From assembly GCA_023614405.1 (NCBI GenBank), contig CM042697.1:188541189-188605188 (forward strand): a stretch of 64,000 nt of DNA, read 5' to 3'. A program made the position numbers and the translations under genes. Under the pieces are notes generated by a model, which had not been told where the DNA came from, did not search any database, and worked only from the letters and a program-made list of their open reading frames with translations. Shown here piece by piece: positions 9,998 to 20,693 of this stretch (within the stretch, counting starts at the first letter, position 1; every line of letters begins with the position of its first letter). This stretch comes from Avena insularis. Taxonomy: Eukaryota > Streptophyta > Magnoliopsida > Poales > Poaceae.

Positions 9998-11260
9998 CTA
10001 AGTGTAAAAAGGACGTAGAAGTGCTATGTTCCACGGACGATCAAGCTCCGGGTAGTCATCATCCAGGTCACGTCGCTTACGTTTATGATCATCGATGGGT
10101 CTATCCTCAAGTTCACGATTGTCAACGAGGTAGTAAGACCCATTGAGAAGCGCCTTTCTTATAATGAACGGTCCTTCCCATGGCGAGGATAATTGGTGTG
10201 ACTTCTTCTACTTAAGTCGGAGCACCAGATCCCCCTCTTTAAACGAGCGATGCTAAATGTGGCAACTATGGTAGCTGCGTAGCTTTTGCTAGTAGATGGC
10301 GGATCTTTGGCATGCCAATACGCGCTCTTCCTCGAGAAGGTCCACATCTAGGCGCATGGATTCCTCAGCGTCATCTTCGTTGTAGGCGGCAACTCTTGGT
10401 GAATCATGAAGGATGTTGGAAGGCAGGATGGCTTCTGCTCCATATACCATGAAGTAAGGGGTATAGCCGGTGGATCTGTTGGGTGTAGTTCATAAACTCC
10501 ACAACACAGATGGTAATTCCTCCGCCCAGGCTCCAGCTGCTCTATGTAACGGTGCCTCTAGACATGGCTTGATTCCCTGCAGAACTAATCCATTGGCTCG
10601 CTCAACTTGGCCATTGGACTGTGGGTGTGCCACATATGCTAGGTCAAGTCGGATGCCCTTCTCCCAACAATATGCTTCCAATTCTCCGAGTGACAATTAG
10701 CTGCCGTTGTTAGTGATAATGCTATGTGGCAGACCAAATCTCAGCACTAGATCCCGAACAAACCTAAGGGCAGTTGCCCAATCAAGCTTTCTAATGGGTT
10801 TACCTTCTATACATTTGGTGAATTTATCAACTTCTACCAGCAGATGCGTAAACCCACATGGTGCCGTCTATAATGGACCAACCATGTCTACCACCCAGAC
10901 TGCAAACGGCCAAGTTATTGGTATTGTTCGCAATTCTTCAGCTGGAACATGGGGTTGACGGGCATAATACTGGCATCCCATGCATGTCTCAACTAGCTTG
11001 TCGGTGTCCTCCTTCGCGGTTAGCTAGTAGAATCCTTGCCGGAAGACTTTGGAGATCAAGGATCAAGGAGCGGCGTGATGCCCGCAATCTCCGAGATGGA
11101 TCTCACAAAGGATTTCAATACCTTCTTGCTAGGAAACACACTTAAGGTATACACCAGTGGTGCTTATTTTGTAGATCTGCCCATTGATTATGGTATAGCC
11201 CTTTGCTCGTTGTACTATTTGCCGACTTTCGACCTCGTCGATGGGCAAAGTTCCGTGTAC
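9998..11260 (-). pseudogene. Tat1 integrase (C-terminal part of pol)
   Basis: Integrase inserts the cDNA into host DNA. Read on the minus strand the order is a zinc-binding segment with CMGCQYYARQP, the catalytic core with VVDMVGP, then HPQSNGQVERANG carrying the Glu, and a basic tail ending DDDYPELDRPWN before the stop at 9998-10000. The second catalytic Asp is replaced by Asn (ITNNGS, codon at 10709-10711); Tat2 has ITDN at this place. Stops interrupt the frame, including TAG in place of Trp before LTAKED and a TAA right after NNGS. It cannot be active. Confidence 0.85.
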
Positions 11261-11266
11261 GATATA

Positions 11267-11857
11267 TTACATGAATGGTTTTGTCCAAGATGGAGGGACC
11301 TTTGTCATTGTGTGAACGAAAGAGTCAACTCTATCCAGGTTCTTGGTGTCCGCTCCCTTCACGGATGGTGTCCGTAAATGTTCCAGAAAAAGGCAAGGCG
11401 GATTTTTTTTGCGCCCTGATCCAAGCTTTGACAATAGATCAGCCGCCTCATTTTGATCCCTAGGTACATACTTGACTTCGTAGCCCAAGAAGCTCCTGGC
11501 TATCTCGTCCACTTCGTCTCGATATGCAGCCATCATAGGCTTCCACGCGTTCCAGGTGCCAGCCACCTGCTGGGCAACCAAGTCAAAATCTCCATAGCAA
11601 ACTATCCGCTTGATGCCAATATCCTTGGCTACACGTAGTCCGTTAATGAGTGCTTCATACTCTGCCATGTTGTTCATAGCCTCAAAGTGGATCTGCAGAA
11701 CGTAGTGTAGCTTTTCCCGAGTTGGTGCCTGTAGGAGTACACCAGCCCCCGAGCCATTGAGTAGCTTTGATCCATCAAAGTGCATCACCCAGTATTCTCG
11801 CTCCGGCATAGGGGTAGCATCTGGCATCTCTGTCCAATCTGCGATAAAATCCGCCAA
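11267..11857 (-). CDS. Tat1 second RNase H (archaeal-type, aRNH)
   Basis: A 196-codon open stretch of pol has all four metal-binding positions of an RNase H: Asp in MHFDGSKL, Glu in MAEYEAL, Asp in CYGDFDLV and Asp in DQNEAADLLSKL. It follows the usual RT-linked RNase H domain, so the polyprotein has two. This tandem arrangement is a known hallmark of Tat-lineage elements, where the second domain is thought to help degrade the RNA template. Among the Tat1 enzymes it is the only one I found with its catalytic set intact. It was translated as part of the polyprotein, so the ATG at its start is incidental. Confidence 0.85.
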   Translation of the reverse strand: MADFIADWTEMPDATPMPEREYWVMHFDGSKLLNGSGAGVLLQAPTREKLHYVLQIHFEAMNNMAEYEALINGLRVAKDIGIKRIVCYGDFDLVAQQVAGTWNAWKPMMAAYRDEVDEIARSFLGYEVKYVPRDQNEAADLLSKLGSGRKKNPPCLFLEHLRTPSVKGADTKNLDRVDSFVHTMTKVPPSWTKPFM

Positions 11858-13230
11858 GGCTTATTACTTGATAGCATCGCGTCTCTTGTAGGTGATCTCG
11901 AAGGCGGCAAGCTCAATGCCCCACTTCGTGACCCTTCCTGTAGCGTCGCTGTTGGTGATGATGTCGGACAGTGGAGCTTTGCTCACAACTGTGATAGGGT
12001 GCTCCTGGAAGTAGTGCCTTAGCTTCCGAGAAGCAAGGAACACTCCATAAGCTATCTTCTTGTAGTGCGGGTAACACTGCTTGGACTCCGTCAAGACCTC
12101 GCTTACATAGTAAACTGGTCTCTGAACTCCATACTCATGCCCTGGTTCTTTCCGCTCTACCACAACGACGATGCTGATTACCCGATTGGTGGCCTCCATG
12201 TAAATTAACATAGGCTCCATAGGCTCGGGTGCTGCAAGGATAGGTGCCGAGGATAGTATCTCCTTTAGCTGCTTCAATGATGCATCTGCTTCATTTTTCC
12301 ATGTAAATTTGTCCGCCTTCTTCAGCAACTAGTACAGCAGCAGAGCCTTCTCTCCAAGTCGGCTGACGAACCGACTAACTGCTGCAATGTAGCCTGTCAG
12401 CCGTTGTATGACCTTCAGGCATGTCGGGCATTTATGTTTAGGATAGCTTTGATCTTCTCTGGGTGGACCTTGATTCCGCGTTGGTAAATGATGAAGCCCA
12501 ACAATTTGCCGGCTGGGACCCCGAAGACACACTTCTTAGGGTTAATCATCATGTTGTATTTCTGGAGATTATCAAAGGTTTCTTTTAAGTTGTATATTAA
12601 GTCGTTTTACTTTTTAGACATCACCTCTATATTGTCCACATAGGCGTGAATGTTCCGACCAATTTTATCGTGGAGGCAATGCTGCATTGTCCGCTAGTAC
12701 GTGGCACCGGCGTTTTTCAGCCCAAAGGGCATCGTGACATAGCAAAATGTGTCATAAGGTGTGGTGAACGAAGTGGCCAATTGGTACGACTTCCTCATCT
12801 TAATCTGGTGGTATCCTGAGTATGCATCGAGAAAACATAAAAGCTCCGAGCCAGCCATCGAGTCAATGACTTGGCTAATGCGAGGCAAAGCAAACGGATC
12901 TTTGGGACACACTTTGTCCAAGCCGGTGTAATCAACGCACATTCTTAATTCTTTGGTTCCCTTTTTGGGGAAAAGTACAGGATTGGCCACCCATCGGGTG
13001 TGAAGGACTTCTCGGATAAAACTAGCCTTAAGTAACCTAGCTATCTCTTTGCCTATGGCGCGTCTCTTCTCGTCTCCGAAGCATCGTAGAGGTTGTTTCA
13101 CCACTTTGCATTTTGAATCAATATTCAAGCTGTGCTCGGCAAGTTCCCTAGGTACACCTTTCATGTCGGCAGGTTGCAAGGGAAAGATGTCCCTATTCTC
13201 ACGAAGGAACTCGACGAGCGCTTTCCTATT
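11858..13230 (-). pseudogene. Tat1 reverse transcriptase and first RNase H
   Basis: RT copies the element RNA into DNA. Recognisable on the minus strand are the N-terminal GVPRELAEHSLNI, RMCVDYTGLDKVCPKDPFALP, FLDAYSGYHQI and MPFGLKNAGATY, then the catalytic loop read as HAYVDNIEV, and the connection/RNase H segment from 12328 to 11864 (APILAAPEPMEPMLIYMEAT, YKRRDAIK). The catalytic YVDD is YVDN (codons 12631-12642), which removes one metal-binding Asp. Stops at 12694 and near 12610, 12330 and 11861 and a frameshift near 12430 break the frame. Confidence 0.88.
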
Positions 13231-13900
13231 TGGGATCCAGGTTCGTCCCAATGGCAGTGGTCTTGGACGCATCGCCTACCACAAGTTCCACCGGCTTGGT
13301 TTTCATGGCGGCCTTGAATGTTGAGGCGGAGTCAGAAATCTTCTTCTTCGACGCCGGCATCTCCGAGGCATCGACCTTGGTTTGGATCTCCTTGAATTCT
13401 TCACTGTAGAGGACAAATTTTGCAAAGGCCGCTTCTCCAATCTCGCAGTCCCTTGCCTTGGTAAAGCTTCTAGATACGGTGATGACACTGTTTGGTCTGG
13501 GTATCTTGAGCTTGTTGTAGACGAAGCATGGCTTGGCCATGAAGGCGTGGAAGATGTCGCGTCCAAATATGATGTGGTACACGCTCTTGAAGGGGACCAC
13601 CTCGAAGGTCATGCGTTCTTGGTGGAAATTATTAACATCGCCAAAAGCGACCTGAAGTGTGATGCACCGAAGGGACCGAGCCTACCGACTAGGAACTATG
13701 CCATGGAAGATGGTGCTGGTCCGCCTTAGGTTGGCCTCCGTCAAGTTCATCTTGTGTAGCGTATCCAGGTACATGATGTTGATTTCCACTATTCACCATA
13801 CATTTGGTGAACTCGTTGCCGTTCATCAGGGGTTGATGACCATGGCATACTGTTTCTCCGTAGGGATGAGGTCTGGGTGATCCTTCCTGTCCCATGTAAT
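13231..13900 (-). pseudogene. Tat1 protease
   Basis: This retropepsin-like segment would cut the polyprotein. The Tat2 copy at 41750-42120 shows the intact motif CMVDSGSS. Here it reads CMVNSGNQ (Asn codon 13791-13793), so the active-site Asp is lost. Downstream VVPFKSVYHIIFGRDIFHAF and AKPCFVYNKLKIP mark the core and flap-distal region in the frame 13226-13612. A frame change separates the active site from that part. Confidence 0.75.
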
Positions 13901-15795
13901 TGGATTCTCCAACCAGCGCAGGTACTGGGAACTAGGGGTAGAGTGGACATCAGTATCCTCATAGAGGTTTTTTGTTGTCGGACAGTGGGGGTGCCAAGGA
14001 AAGTGTGGAAAATGGCCGCCTTCTTCTCGAAGGGGTTCTTGCCCTTGCCATCACTCTTGGCGGCGTTCTTGGGGTAAACATCCTCATCCATGTCACTTGA
14101 GTCCTTGGGCGCCTCTTCCTTCTTCTTCCCCTTGCCCTTTCCTCGCAGTCTATTCTTCTGACTTTGCTTGTAGCCAGACTCCGGGTCCTCCTTGAGATCA
14201 TTGACGAACTTGCAATGGCGATTGGTGTGAGTGGCTTTTCCGTTGGTGTCGAGGTGAACAAGGCATAGCATAGCGCAGTACTCCTCGTATGCTTGGGGAA
14301 CGCGGAGCACCCACGACCAGCCCCCGTCCTCGGCCATGTTGTCTGCCGTCACCATGTCCTGCAAATGTCATAGAGACCATGTCGGAGGTTTGCTTTTCTT
14401 CTGGCGGGCTTTTCCACTTGGCGCTACTGTTCCTCCTATCTTGAGTTGGAACGGCTGTTGCCGGCAGGGAGCCGCGAGCATCGTCGTCGGTAGCTATGAA
14501 CTCACTAGCCAGCTGGATCATCTGGTTGATATCTAGCCGGTGATTGTCCTGCAAGCGCTTCAACTTATGTCAGAGAAAACTACCTTTATCCAACCCATCG
14601 ATGAAGGCGGCCATGGCGGTCTGGGCGTGCACTCCTGCGCAGGAATTCTTCATGTACAGCTAGTGAGAGCGGTAGGCGCGAGATGACTCGTCTTTCTCCT
14701 GCACGCACCATTGTAGATCGCCAACAGTACAGGGATGCGTATACATACCCTAGAAGTTCTTGGTGAACGCTTCTTGCATGTCAAACCAATTGCAGATGGA
14801 CTTCTCCGGCAAGCCATCGATCCATTGTCGGGCCATGCCCGCTAGCATTAGCGGTAGGTACCTGACGGCGATGTTGGGGTTACCCCCAGAGATCTCCACC
14901 GTGTTGTCGTAATCCTACAACCACGTAGCTGGTTTGGCAGTGCCGTCATAGGGCTTGATGGTCTTGTCAATCCGGAAACCCTTGGGGTACGTTGCGGTCC
15001 GTATTACAGGTCCAAAGCAACATGGTCCCAAGTATTGTCCTTCCCGGGCCTCATGAATCTTGTCCAGGAGTGAACGTGCATCGGTCTTGCTCTTTTCTTC
15101 TTTCCGCTAGGGGAAGGGCTACGTGAACGATGCGAGCCTCCTCCGCCATGGTGGATGCTAGGCGGCGATGGAGGCGGAGGTGGCGGTGGGTTAGCTTTCT
15201 TGCTGTTACCCTCCTGCGATGCCTCACGCTTGTCGCGGTTGCCTGTCGGATGTGAAGGGTCATGGTGCAACCTTCTCTTGTGTCCTTGGTTGTGTTACCC
15301 ATCATGACGGGTCTACTTCGTTTTATCGCGGATGACGATGCCCCTCTGCCTTGGGGGAGGCATGTCTATGCGATGGTGAGCCTTGGGGTCTTCGTGATGT
15401 CGGGGAGACCGGGGCGGTGGACATGTGCGACGAGGATGATACTTGCTTCCATGGTCGAAGGATATGGGAATAGCGTCCTTCCTGTTGCGTGCATCCCTCC
15501 GTCTTTGTTCTGATGAACCCGTCTAGGACCTGGCATCATGAGGAGATCGGTCCCTTGGCGGCTTAGGTTGGCTAGAATGGCAAAACGCTGGGTCAGACTC
15601 AAGCCTCTGAGAGGTGTCCTTTTCCTGCTGTTTCACCGCCTTGGCCACAAGGTCATATACCTGGTCCACAACTGCGGGTGATCTATCCTGCTCTAGAAGG
15701 GTCTTGGCGACGGCTAAGTTGAGAAGAGGGGTGGGCATCACCTGCCTGCCTTCGCTGTCAATGTATGGCTTTGCTTCTGGCGGCTTTGAGGGGTC
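13901..15795 (-). pseudogene. Tat1 gag, C-terminal half with the second gag-like domain
   Basis: The region encodes the end of the structural polyprotein. From 15795 downward: the conserved KPYIDSEGRQVMPTPLLNLA with LLEQDRSPAV, an RS/RH-rich basic linker (15000-15300), the capsid-like domain with KDESSRAYRSH, AAFIDGLDKGSF and HKLKRLQDN (14540-14760), and a CCHC-related segment with ATHTNRHCKFVNDL (about 14200-14280). The copia insertion at 15796 cuts between LGWAP and this part. Several frame changes and stops are present. The same order is seen in Tat2 (39740-41690). Confidence 0.75.
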
Positions 15796-15944
15796 TGAAA
15801 GAGCATTTCCTATTCTTGAGATTTTGATGTTTGAAGATAACACACCAATCGATTTAATCATGCGCTAAGTGTATCTCAGGTCTTTTAGGTTGTGGCACAA
15901 ATATTGCATTGCCCACAGTTGCACTTGCAAAAGTCATCAGTGCT

Positions 15945-16400
15945 GACCGGTAGAACCGGAAGTTCCAACCGGTACTACCGCTTGGCACCGGTACTACCGC
16001 TCCCTTGTACCGGTTGCATCTTATTGAGATGGGGAGGCCTCGATTTTCCTCACTACCACCCGGTACCGCGGAGCGACACTACCTCTCCAACCGGTAGTAC
16101 CGCTTGTGGCAAGCGGTACTACCGCTTGGACACTGAGTAGTACTTTCGGCAGCAAGGCGACACCGAGGAGGACTAGACCTTTCCTTCTCGCTCAGTACCA
16201 ACCGGTACCTGGGACCGGTACTACCGCCTTGACTGGTAATACCGATTCTAACGACCGGTACTACCGCTTGGCGGTAGTACCGCAAGGTGGGTCCGGGCAT
16301 GACTGAGGCTGGCTCGGCCATGTGGCGCACCCCCGATACTTGGTCCGGTAGTACCGAGAGTTGACGGCAGACCGTACTATCATTGAGTACCGGGTACTGT
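15945..16400 (+). repeat. GGTACTACCG motif cluster in the copia 5' LTR
   Basis: At least eight exact or near-exact copies of GGTACTACCG or CGGTAGTACC lie in both orientations at irregular spacing. Many extend to ACCGGTACTACCGC. The core is close to a palindrome. Equivalent clusters lie at 29235-29690 and in the internal region. Confidence 0.85.
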
Positions 16401-16437
16401 GCATTTAATGCCCAATGGGCAGATCTAGTCAGGGATC

Positions 16438-16445
16438 TATAAATA
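16438..16445 (+). promoter_or_regulatory. TATA box of the copia 5' LTR
   Basis: TATAAATA followed by a CCCCTCCACC leader, conserved at 29714-29721 in the 3' LTR. It lies directly downstream of the motif cluster, as expected for the U3/R boundary. Confidence 0.6.
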
Positions 16446-17181
16446 CCCCTCCACCTACCTTGGGAGAAGGTGCCCGTTGCATTGAAGAACACCACCTCCA
16501 CTTGAGTCACCAAATCGCCAAGATCTCTTCACTCAACAATCCAAATGCTTTGATCTTTGGAGAATCGAAGGAGGAGCCCTTGATCTACTACTTCACCAAA
16601 AGAGATCTTCATTTCCCCCTCATTCATTTGAGGTCCCCTTGCTCTAGTGTTTTCTTTGGAAAATCTAGTTCTAGATTTGGTTCTTACAAGCTTGTCTTTG
16701 ATTGTTTTGACAGCCTTCTTGTATTTGGGAGCCTCGAATTAAGTTGTGGATGTGTGCCCCGAACTTGTTGTAAAGGTGTCGTCTTCCACCTCGAAGGTTG
16801 CCGATATAGTGGAAGGTGGATCGATGCCGTCGGGGTGAGATTCATTGGAGAACAAGGGAGTCCTCTCGTGGCGTTGGTGGTTTGAAACCACCCCCTCTCC
16901 AAATATAGACGTACTTCCCCTCAAAAGGAAGGAACTACGGGAAACAAATCCTTATGTCTCCGCGTCCACCACTTTGGTTACTTCTATCCTTTACCGCACT
17001 TTACTTAATTGTTCTTGTGTTGTCTTGTGCTAGCTTGTACTTGTTTGACATATAGGTAAATTCACCGTAGTTGCATAATCTAAAGAATTTACCTTTCTTG
17101 TCAAACCGTAATTTGAAAAATAAGAAAATTTGAAGTAGCACCTATTCACCCCCCTCTAGGTGCCCATACGATCCTTTAAAT

Positions 17182-17193
17182 TGGTATCAGAGC
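17182..17193 (+). other. Copia primer-binding site
   Basis: TGGTATCAGAGC directly after the 5' LTR is complementary to the 3' end of initiator tRNA-Met, the usual primer of plant copia elements. Confidence 0.85.
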
Positions 17194-17250
17194 CTCGACT
17201 CTTTATTCGTGCTTTACCGCCTAAGAGTATATGGGTAGCAAAGAAGGGAA

Positions 17251-18480
17251 GTGGATGGTGAGCATACCACGGTGACCATGGATGATATCAATAACTTGGA
17301 AACAAGATTGAGCTCCACCATGGCCAACGAGATCAAACAATTGCACAAGTTACTTGAGAAACTTGTTAAATATAAGGTTGGCTCATCATCACCTTCTCCT
17401 CAAGAGGAACGACCACCTTTATCCAAAGAGAATGCCCCGACATCTCCCATGGATAAGGTGGTGGGGGATAATCAAGGCAACATTAACTCCTCCACAAAAA
17501 GGGTTGGTGTGAAGGGAGAGCACCATGACTCTCATGGATGGTACTCTCCCGACCCTCCAATTCCTCACCCTCATGTATACAATAGAGGTGACACACCAAT
17601 GCTTGAACCATCTACTACTTTTGCTCAATGGCAATATCTAATGAAAAATCAAGTGCGCAGCTCTTGCATTGAACTATGGAACATCATTGAACAAGGACTA
17701 TATTGGGGATCCAAGAAACTTGACAAGAAGAGAAGATGTCAATAGTCAACTCAATGCCACCGACTTGCACATGATTCAACAAGGATTGGGTACAAAGGAT
17801 TACCCACACATTGAGCACCTCAACACCACCAAGGAAGCTTGGGATGCTATCACAATGTTGTTTGTTGGGAATGAAAGCATGAGAACGAACCGGTATGATG
17901 CACTAAGCAATGAGGCCGAAGGCTTCTACATAAAAGAAGATTAAGATCATGAAGACATGTACTGTAGGCTCAAGACCACTACCACCGCTTTTAGGAATGT
18001 GGGTGCCTCACATGTGGATGATGCTTGGATAAAAAGGAAATATGTGAGTGCACTCATGCCCTTTGAGCCCACCAATTTGAAGAGCCTACAAGGAAGACAC
18101 AATTACCACCTCATGACCTCCAATGAAGTTATGCAAGAGATGGCCTCTTTCAAGGTTACCTCCAAGAATGCCAAAGATGCCCATGCTCGTGCCCTTGGAA
18201 TGAGCAATGTTGTCAACCTTGCATTGAAGGCCAAAGTTGTGGAACACGGGGATGAAGATGATAGTGATGAAGGCTTCTCCATGAGCCACCCCGATGATGT
18301 CAAGATTCCTCATGGTCAATATATGGATTTTTATGCAAAGAACTTCTGGAAGAACCCTGCCAAGGCCAAGATGGAAATGCAAAGAAGAAGAAATCCTAAC
18401 GGAAGAAGATAAAATGTCACTAAATTGAGAACTTGCTTCAATTGTGGTGACCGCTATCACTTTGTGGCGGGTTTCCCATA
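17251..18480 (+). pseudogene. Copia gag (UBN2-like capsid and zinc knuckle)
   Basis: Gag forms the particle that packages the RNA. The start MDGEHTTVTMDDINNLETRL is followed by a Pro/Ser-rich linker. From 17669 come capsid segments with TTKEAWDAITMLFVGNESM and ALMPFEPTNLKSLQG, then an acidic stretch and a zinc knuckle at 18434-18475. The knuckle reads CFNCGDRYHFVAGF: the last Cys is Phe (codon 18473-18475). A frameshift near 17690, a TAA at 17942-17944 and a TAA near 18410 break the frame. Confidence 0.8.
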
Positions 18481-20300
18481 TGAGAAGAGAGAAGATCATG
18501 GGGAAAACTTGTGGCAAAGACAACTTCCAAAGCTCCTTACAAGAAACCCTTCATCAAGAAGAATCCAATCAATAAGAAGAAGGGCGGAATTGTATTGATC
18601 AGTCATGAAGAATACTCCTCCGACAATGAAGATGATGAAGATGAGGAAGAGGAAACATCAAGTGGTGTGGCTGCTCTACCACTACATCTACTCCGACATT
18701 TTCACTCTTCGATTCTCCAAATGAGAATACTCCCAACAAGAATGTCACTTGCCTTATGGCAAGAGCAATAAATGTATCCTCATCGTCTCACTCCACTCCC
18801 TTAGCCAGTGATGAATTTGATGATGAGATGTCTCTTGAAGTAAAAAGATAATTAATTGCTTTTGATGAGTTTGTGACTAACTTACAAGGGGAGGCCAATA
18901 TACATTTTGGGAACATCTTAGATCAACTCTCCCACACACAAGAGCTTCTTGATGTAAGATGTAAACTTGGGAGTGAACACATGATTGAGATAGAATACCT
19001 AAATAATGCTCTATAAGAAGAACAAGAGACTAGGATGTATCTTGAACTAAAACTTGAAGGGCTTGATGAGGCCAATGACATAATTGTTAATAAAATCATC
19101 AAAGAACATGATCATGCTATTGCTAAATACAAAAGGGCTAAAAAGGACATGGTTGAGTTTGGTGTAGTTCATGAAAAACTTGCCGAGGACTTTAGTTTTC
19201 TTAACAAGGCTCACAAGGCTTTGGAAGGTGAACTCTTGTCACTCACAAAGTCCCATGAAATGCTTCAAACTCAATTGACCAATATTCCTTCACCTAGTAA
19301 TTTCATTCCTTCTAGTAGTACAACTATTCTTGAAGAAAATGCTAGGTTGAAGGGGGAGCTAGCCAAGGCCACATTTCCACAAGGTAACAAGTCCACTGAT
19401 TATCTTTTGAGTAACCAAAGGCCTAGTGGTGAGAAAGGGGCATTGGTTTTGTCTCCAAAGCCAAGAAGAAGAAGAACAAGAAGAAGAAGGCTTAGCCCGC
19501 ACAAGAGAAAAACAAGGCCACTATGGATAGTAAGACCACAAGTGGTAAAACTATGTCTCATGATGATTTTGCGGGAAGTGTTAACCCTCACTATGTTCTA
19601 ATGCGTGATTATTATGGTGATGTGTATGCACAATATGTTGGCCCATATGATGGTTATATTGCTTGGTCTATTTGGGTCCCCAAAACCCTTGTTGCTAAGA
19701 AAAGAGGACCCATTGAAAATGGGTACCTAAAAATTAGTTTGGTCTTTTGTAGACATATGCTTCCGACGGGTCAAAATGGGTACTTGATAGTGGTTGCACA
19801 AGTCATATGACAGGAAGCTCGTCTATTGTCAAGGATTTAAAGCCAAATGATGATCAAATAACTGTGACGTACGCCGACAAGTCAAAGTCTAAGGTAATGG
19901 GTTTTGGCAAGGTACTGGTTTCCCACGACATTACACTCGTGGACATCATGCTTGTTGAGACCCTTGGTTACAATTTACATTCAGTCCATGCTCTTGGAAA
20001 GATGGGCTTTGTCGTCTTTATTGATGATGATATTGTGGTCCTCATGTGGAGCAAGTCTCTCAAGGTCGCTTTCGTTGGGTACGTCGAACATGACTTGTAT
20101 GTGGTAGACTTTTCGGAGCAAACCACTACAAGTGCGATGTGCTTGTCCGGAAAGGCTGATGTGGGTTCGCTATGGCATCGCCGACTAGCCCATGTCAATA
20201 TGAGAACTTTGCAAAGTCTCCACAAGGAGGGCCATATTTTTGGACTAAAAGAAAATGTTTCCTTTGCAAAAGATCGTGTTTGTCGGGCTTGCGTTCTATG
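18481..20300 (+). pseudogene. Copia coiled-coil linker, protease and pre-integrase zinc finger
   Basis: After gag come a Lys-rich and acidic linker (18511-18680), a long coiled-coil-forming stretch (about 18900-19370) typical of SIRE-type gag-pol, and the protease with WVLDSGCTSHMTG at about 19776-19815. Next is the pre-integrase domain with LWHRRLAHVNM and CRAC. A TGA at 20299-20301 follows CRACVL where a Gly codon is usual. Frame changes occur around 19470 and 19790. Confidence 0.78.
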
Positions 20301-20304
20301 AAAG

Positions 20305-20693
20305 ATGCATGATGCTCCCCACAAGCCAAAGAACCGCATCTCGCCAACGAGGATCTTGGAGCTCCTTCATGTGGATATCTTTGGTCCTCCATCTCATGCA
20401 AGTCTTGGCGGGAAGAAATATTGTTTGGTGATTGTTGATTACTTTTCAAGATACTCATGGGTATATTTCTTCAAGTTGAAAAGTGAGACCCAAAAGACCT
20501 TCATCGACTTCATCAACTTGGTTCAACGTCAATACAATGTCCCCGTGATGATAATAAGAAGCGAAAATGGTACCGAGTTCAAGAACTACACCTTGAATGA
20601 TTTTCTTGGTGATTAGGGGATAAAACATCAATATTCCGATACATATACCCCTCAACAAAATGGTGTTGCCGAGAGGAAGAACCGGACTCTTAT
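20305..20693 (+). pseudogene. Copia integrase core, first part
   Basis: Integrase catalyses insertion. LELLHVDIFGP carries the first catalytic Asp, and QQNGVAERKNRTL carries the Glu. The second position reads IIRSENGTEF (codon 20563-20565): Glu replaces the usual Asp. A TAG at 20614-20616 stops the frame. The gene is then cut by S2 between RTL and the continuation at 23396. Confidence 0.85.
20689..20693. repeat. Target-site duplication of S2 (CTTAT), left copy
   Basis: CTTAT at 20689-20693 is repeated at 23391-23395. Removing the insert restores the reading ACTCTTATTGAGATG, which encodes the conserved integrase stretch TLIEM, so the empty site is confirmed by the protein. Confidence 0.88.

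Larger units (their letters stand above)
15796..17179 (+). repeat. Copia 5' LTR
   Basis: Starts TGAAAGAGCATTTCC and ends before the primer-binding site. It matches 29089-30456, and the last ~430 bases differ at only a few positions. The U3-like part (15950-16400) is packed with GGTACTACCG and its reverse complement. The normal terminal CA (kept in the 3' LTR as CTTTCA) reads CTTTAA here. Confidence 0.9.

Noticed and set aside
16415..16885. A 156-codon open frame in the copia LTR, also found in part in the other LTR
   Set aside because: It lies in LTR leader sequence; its conservation is explained by the LTR pair.
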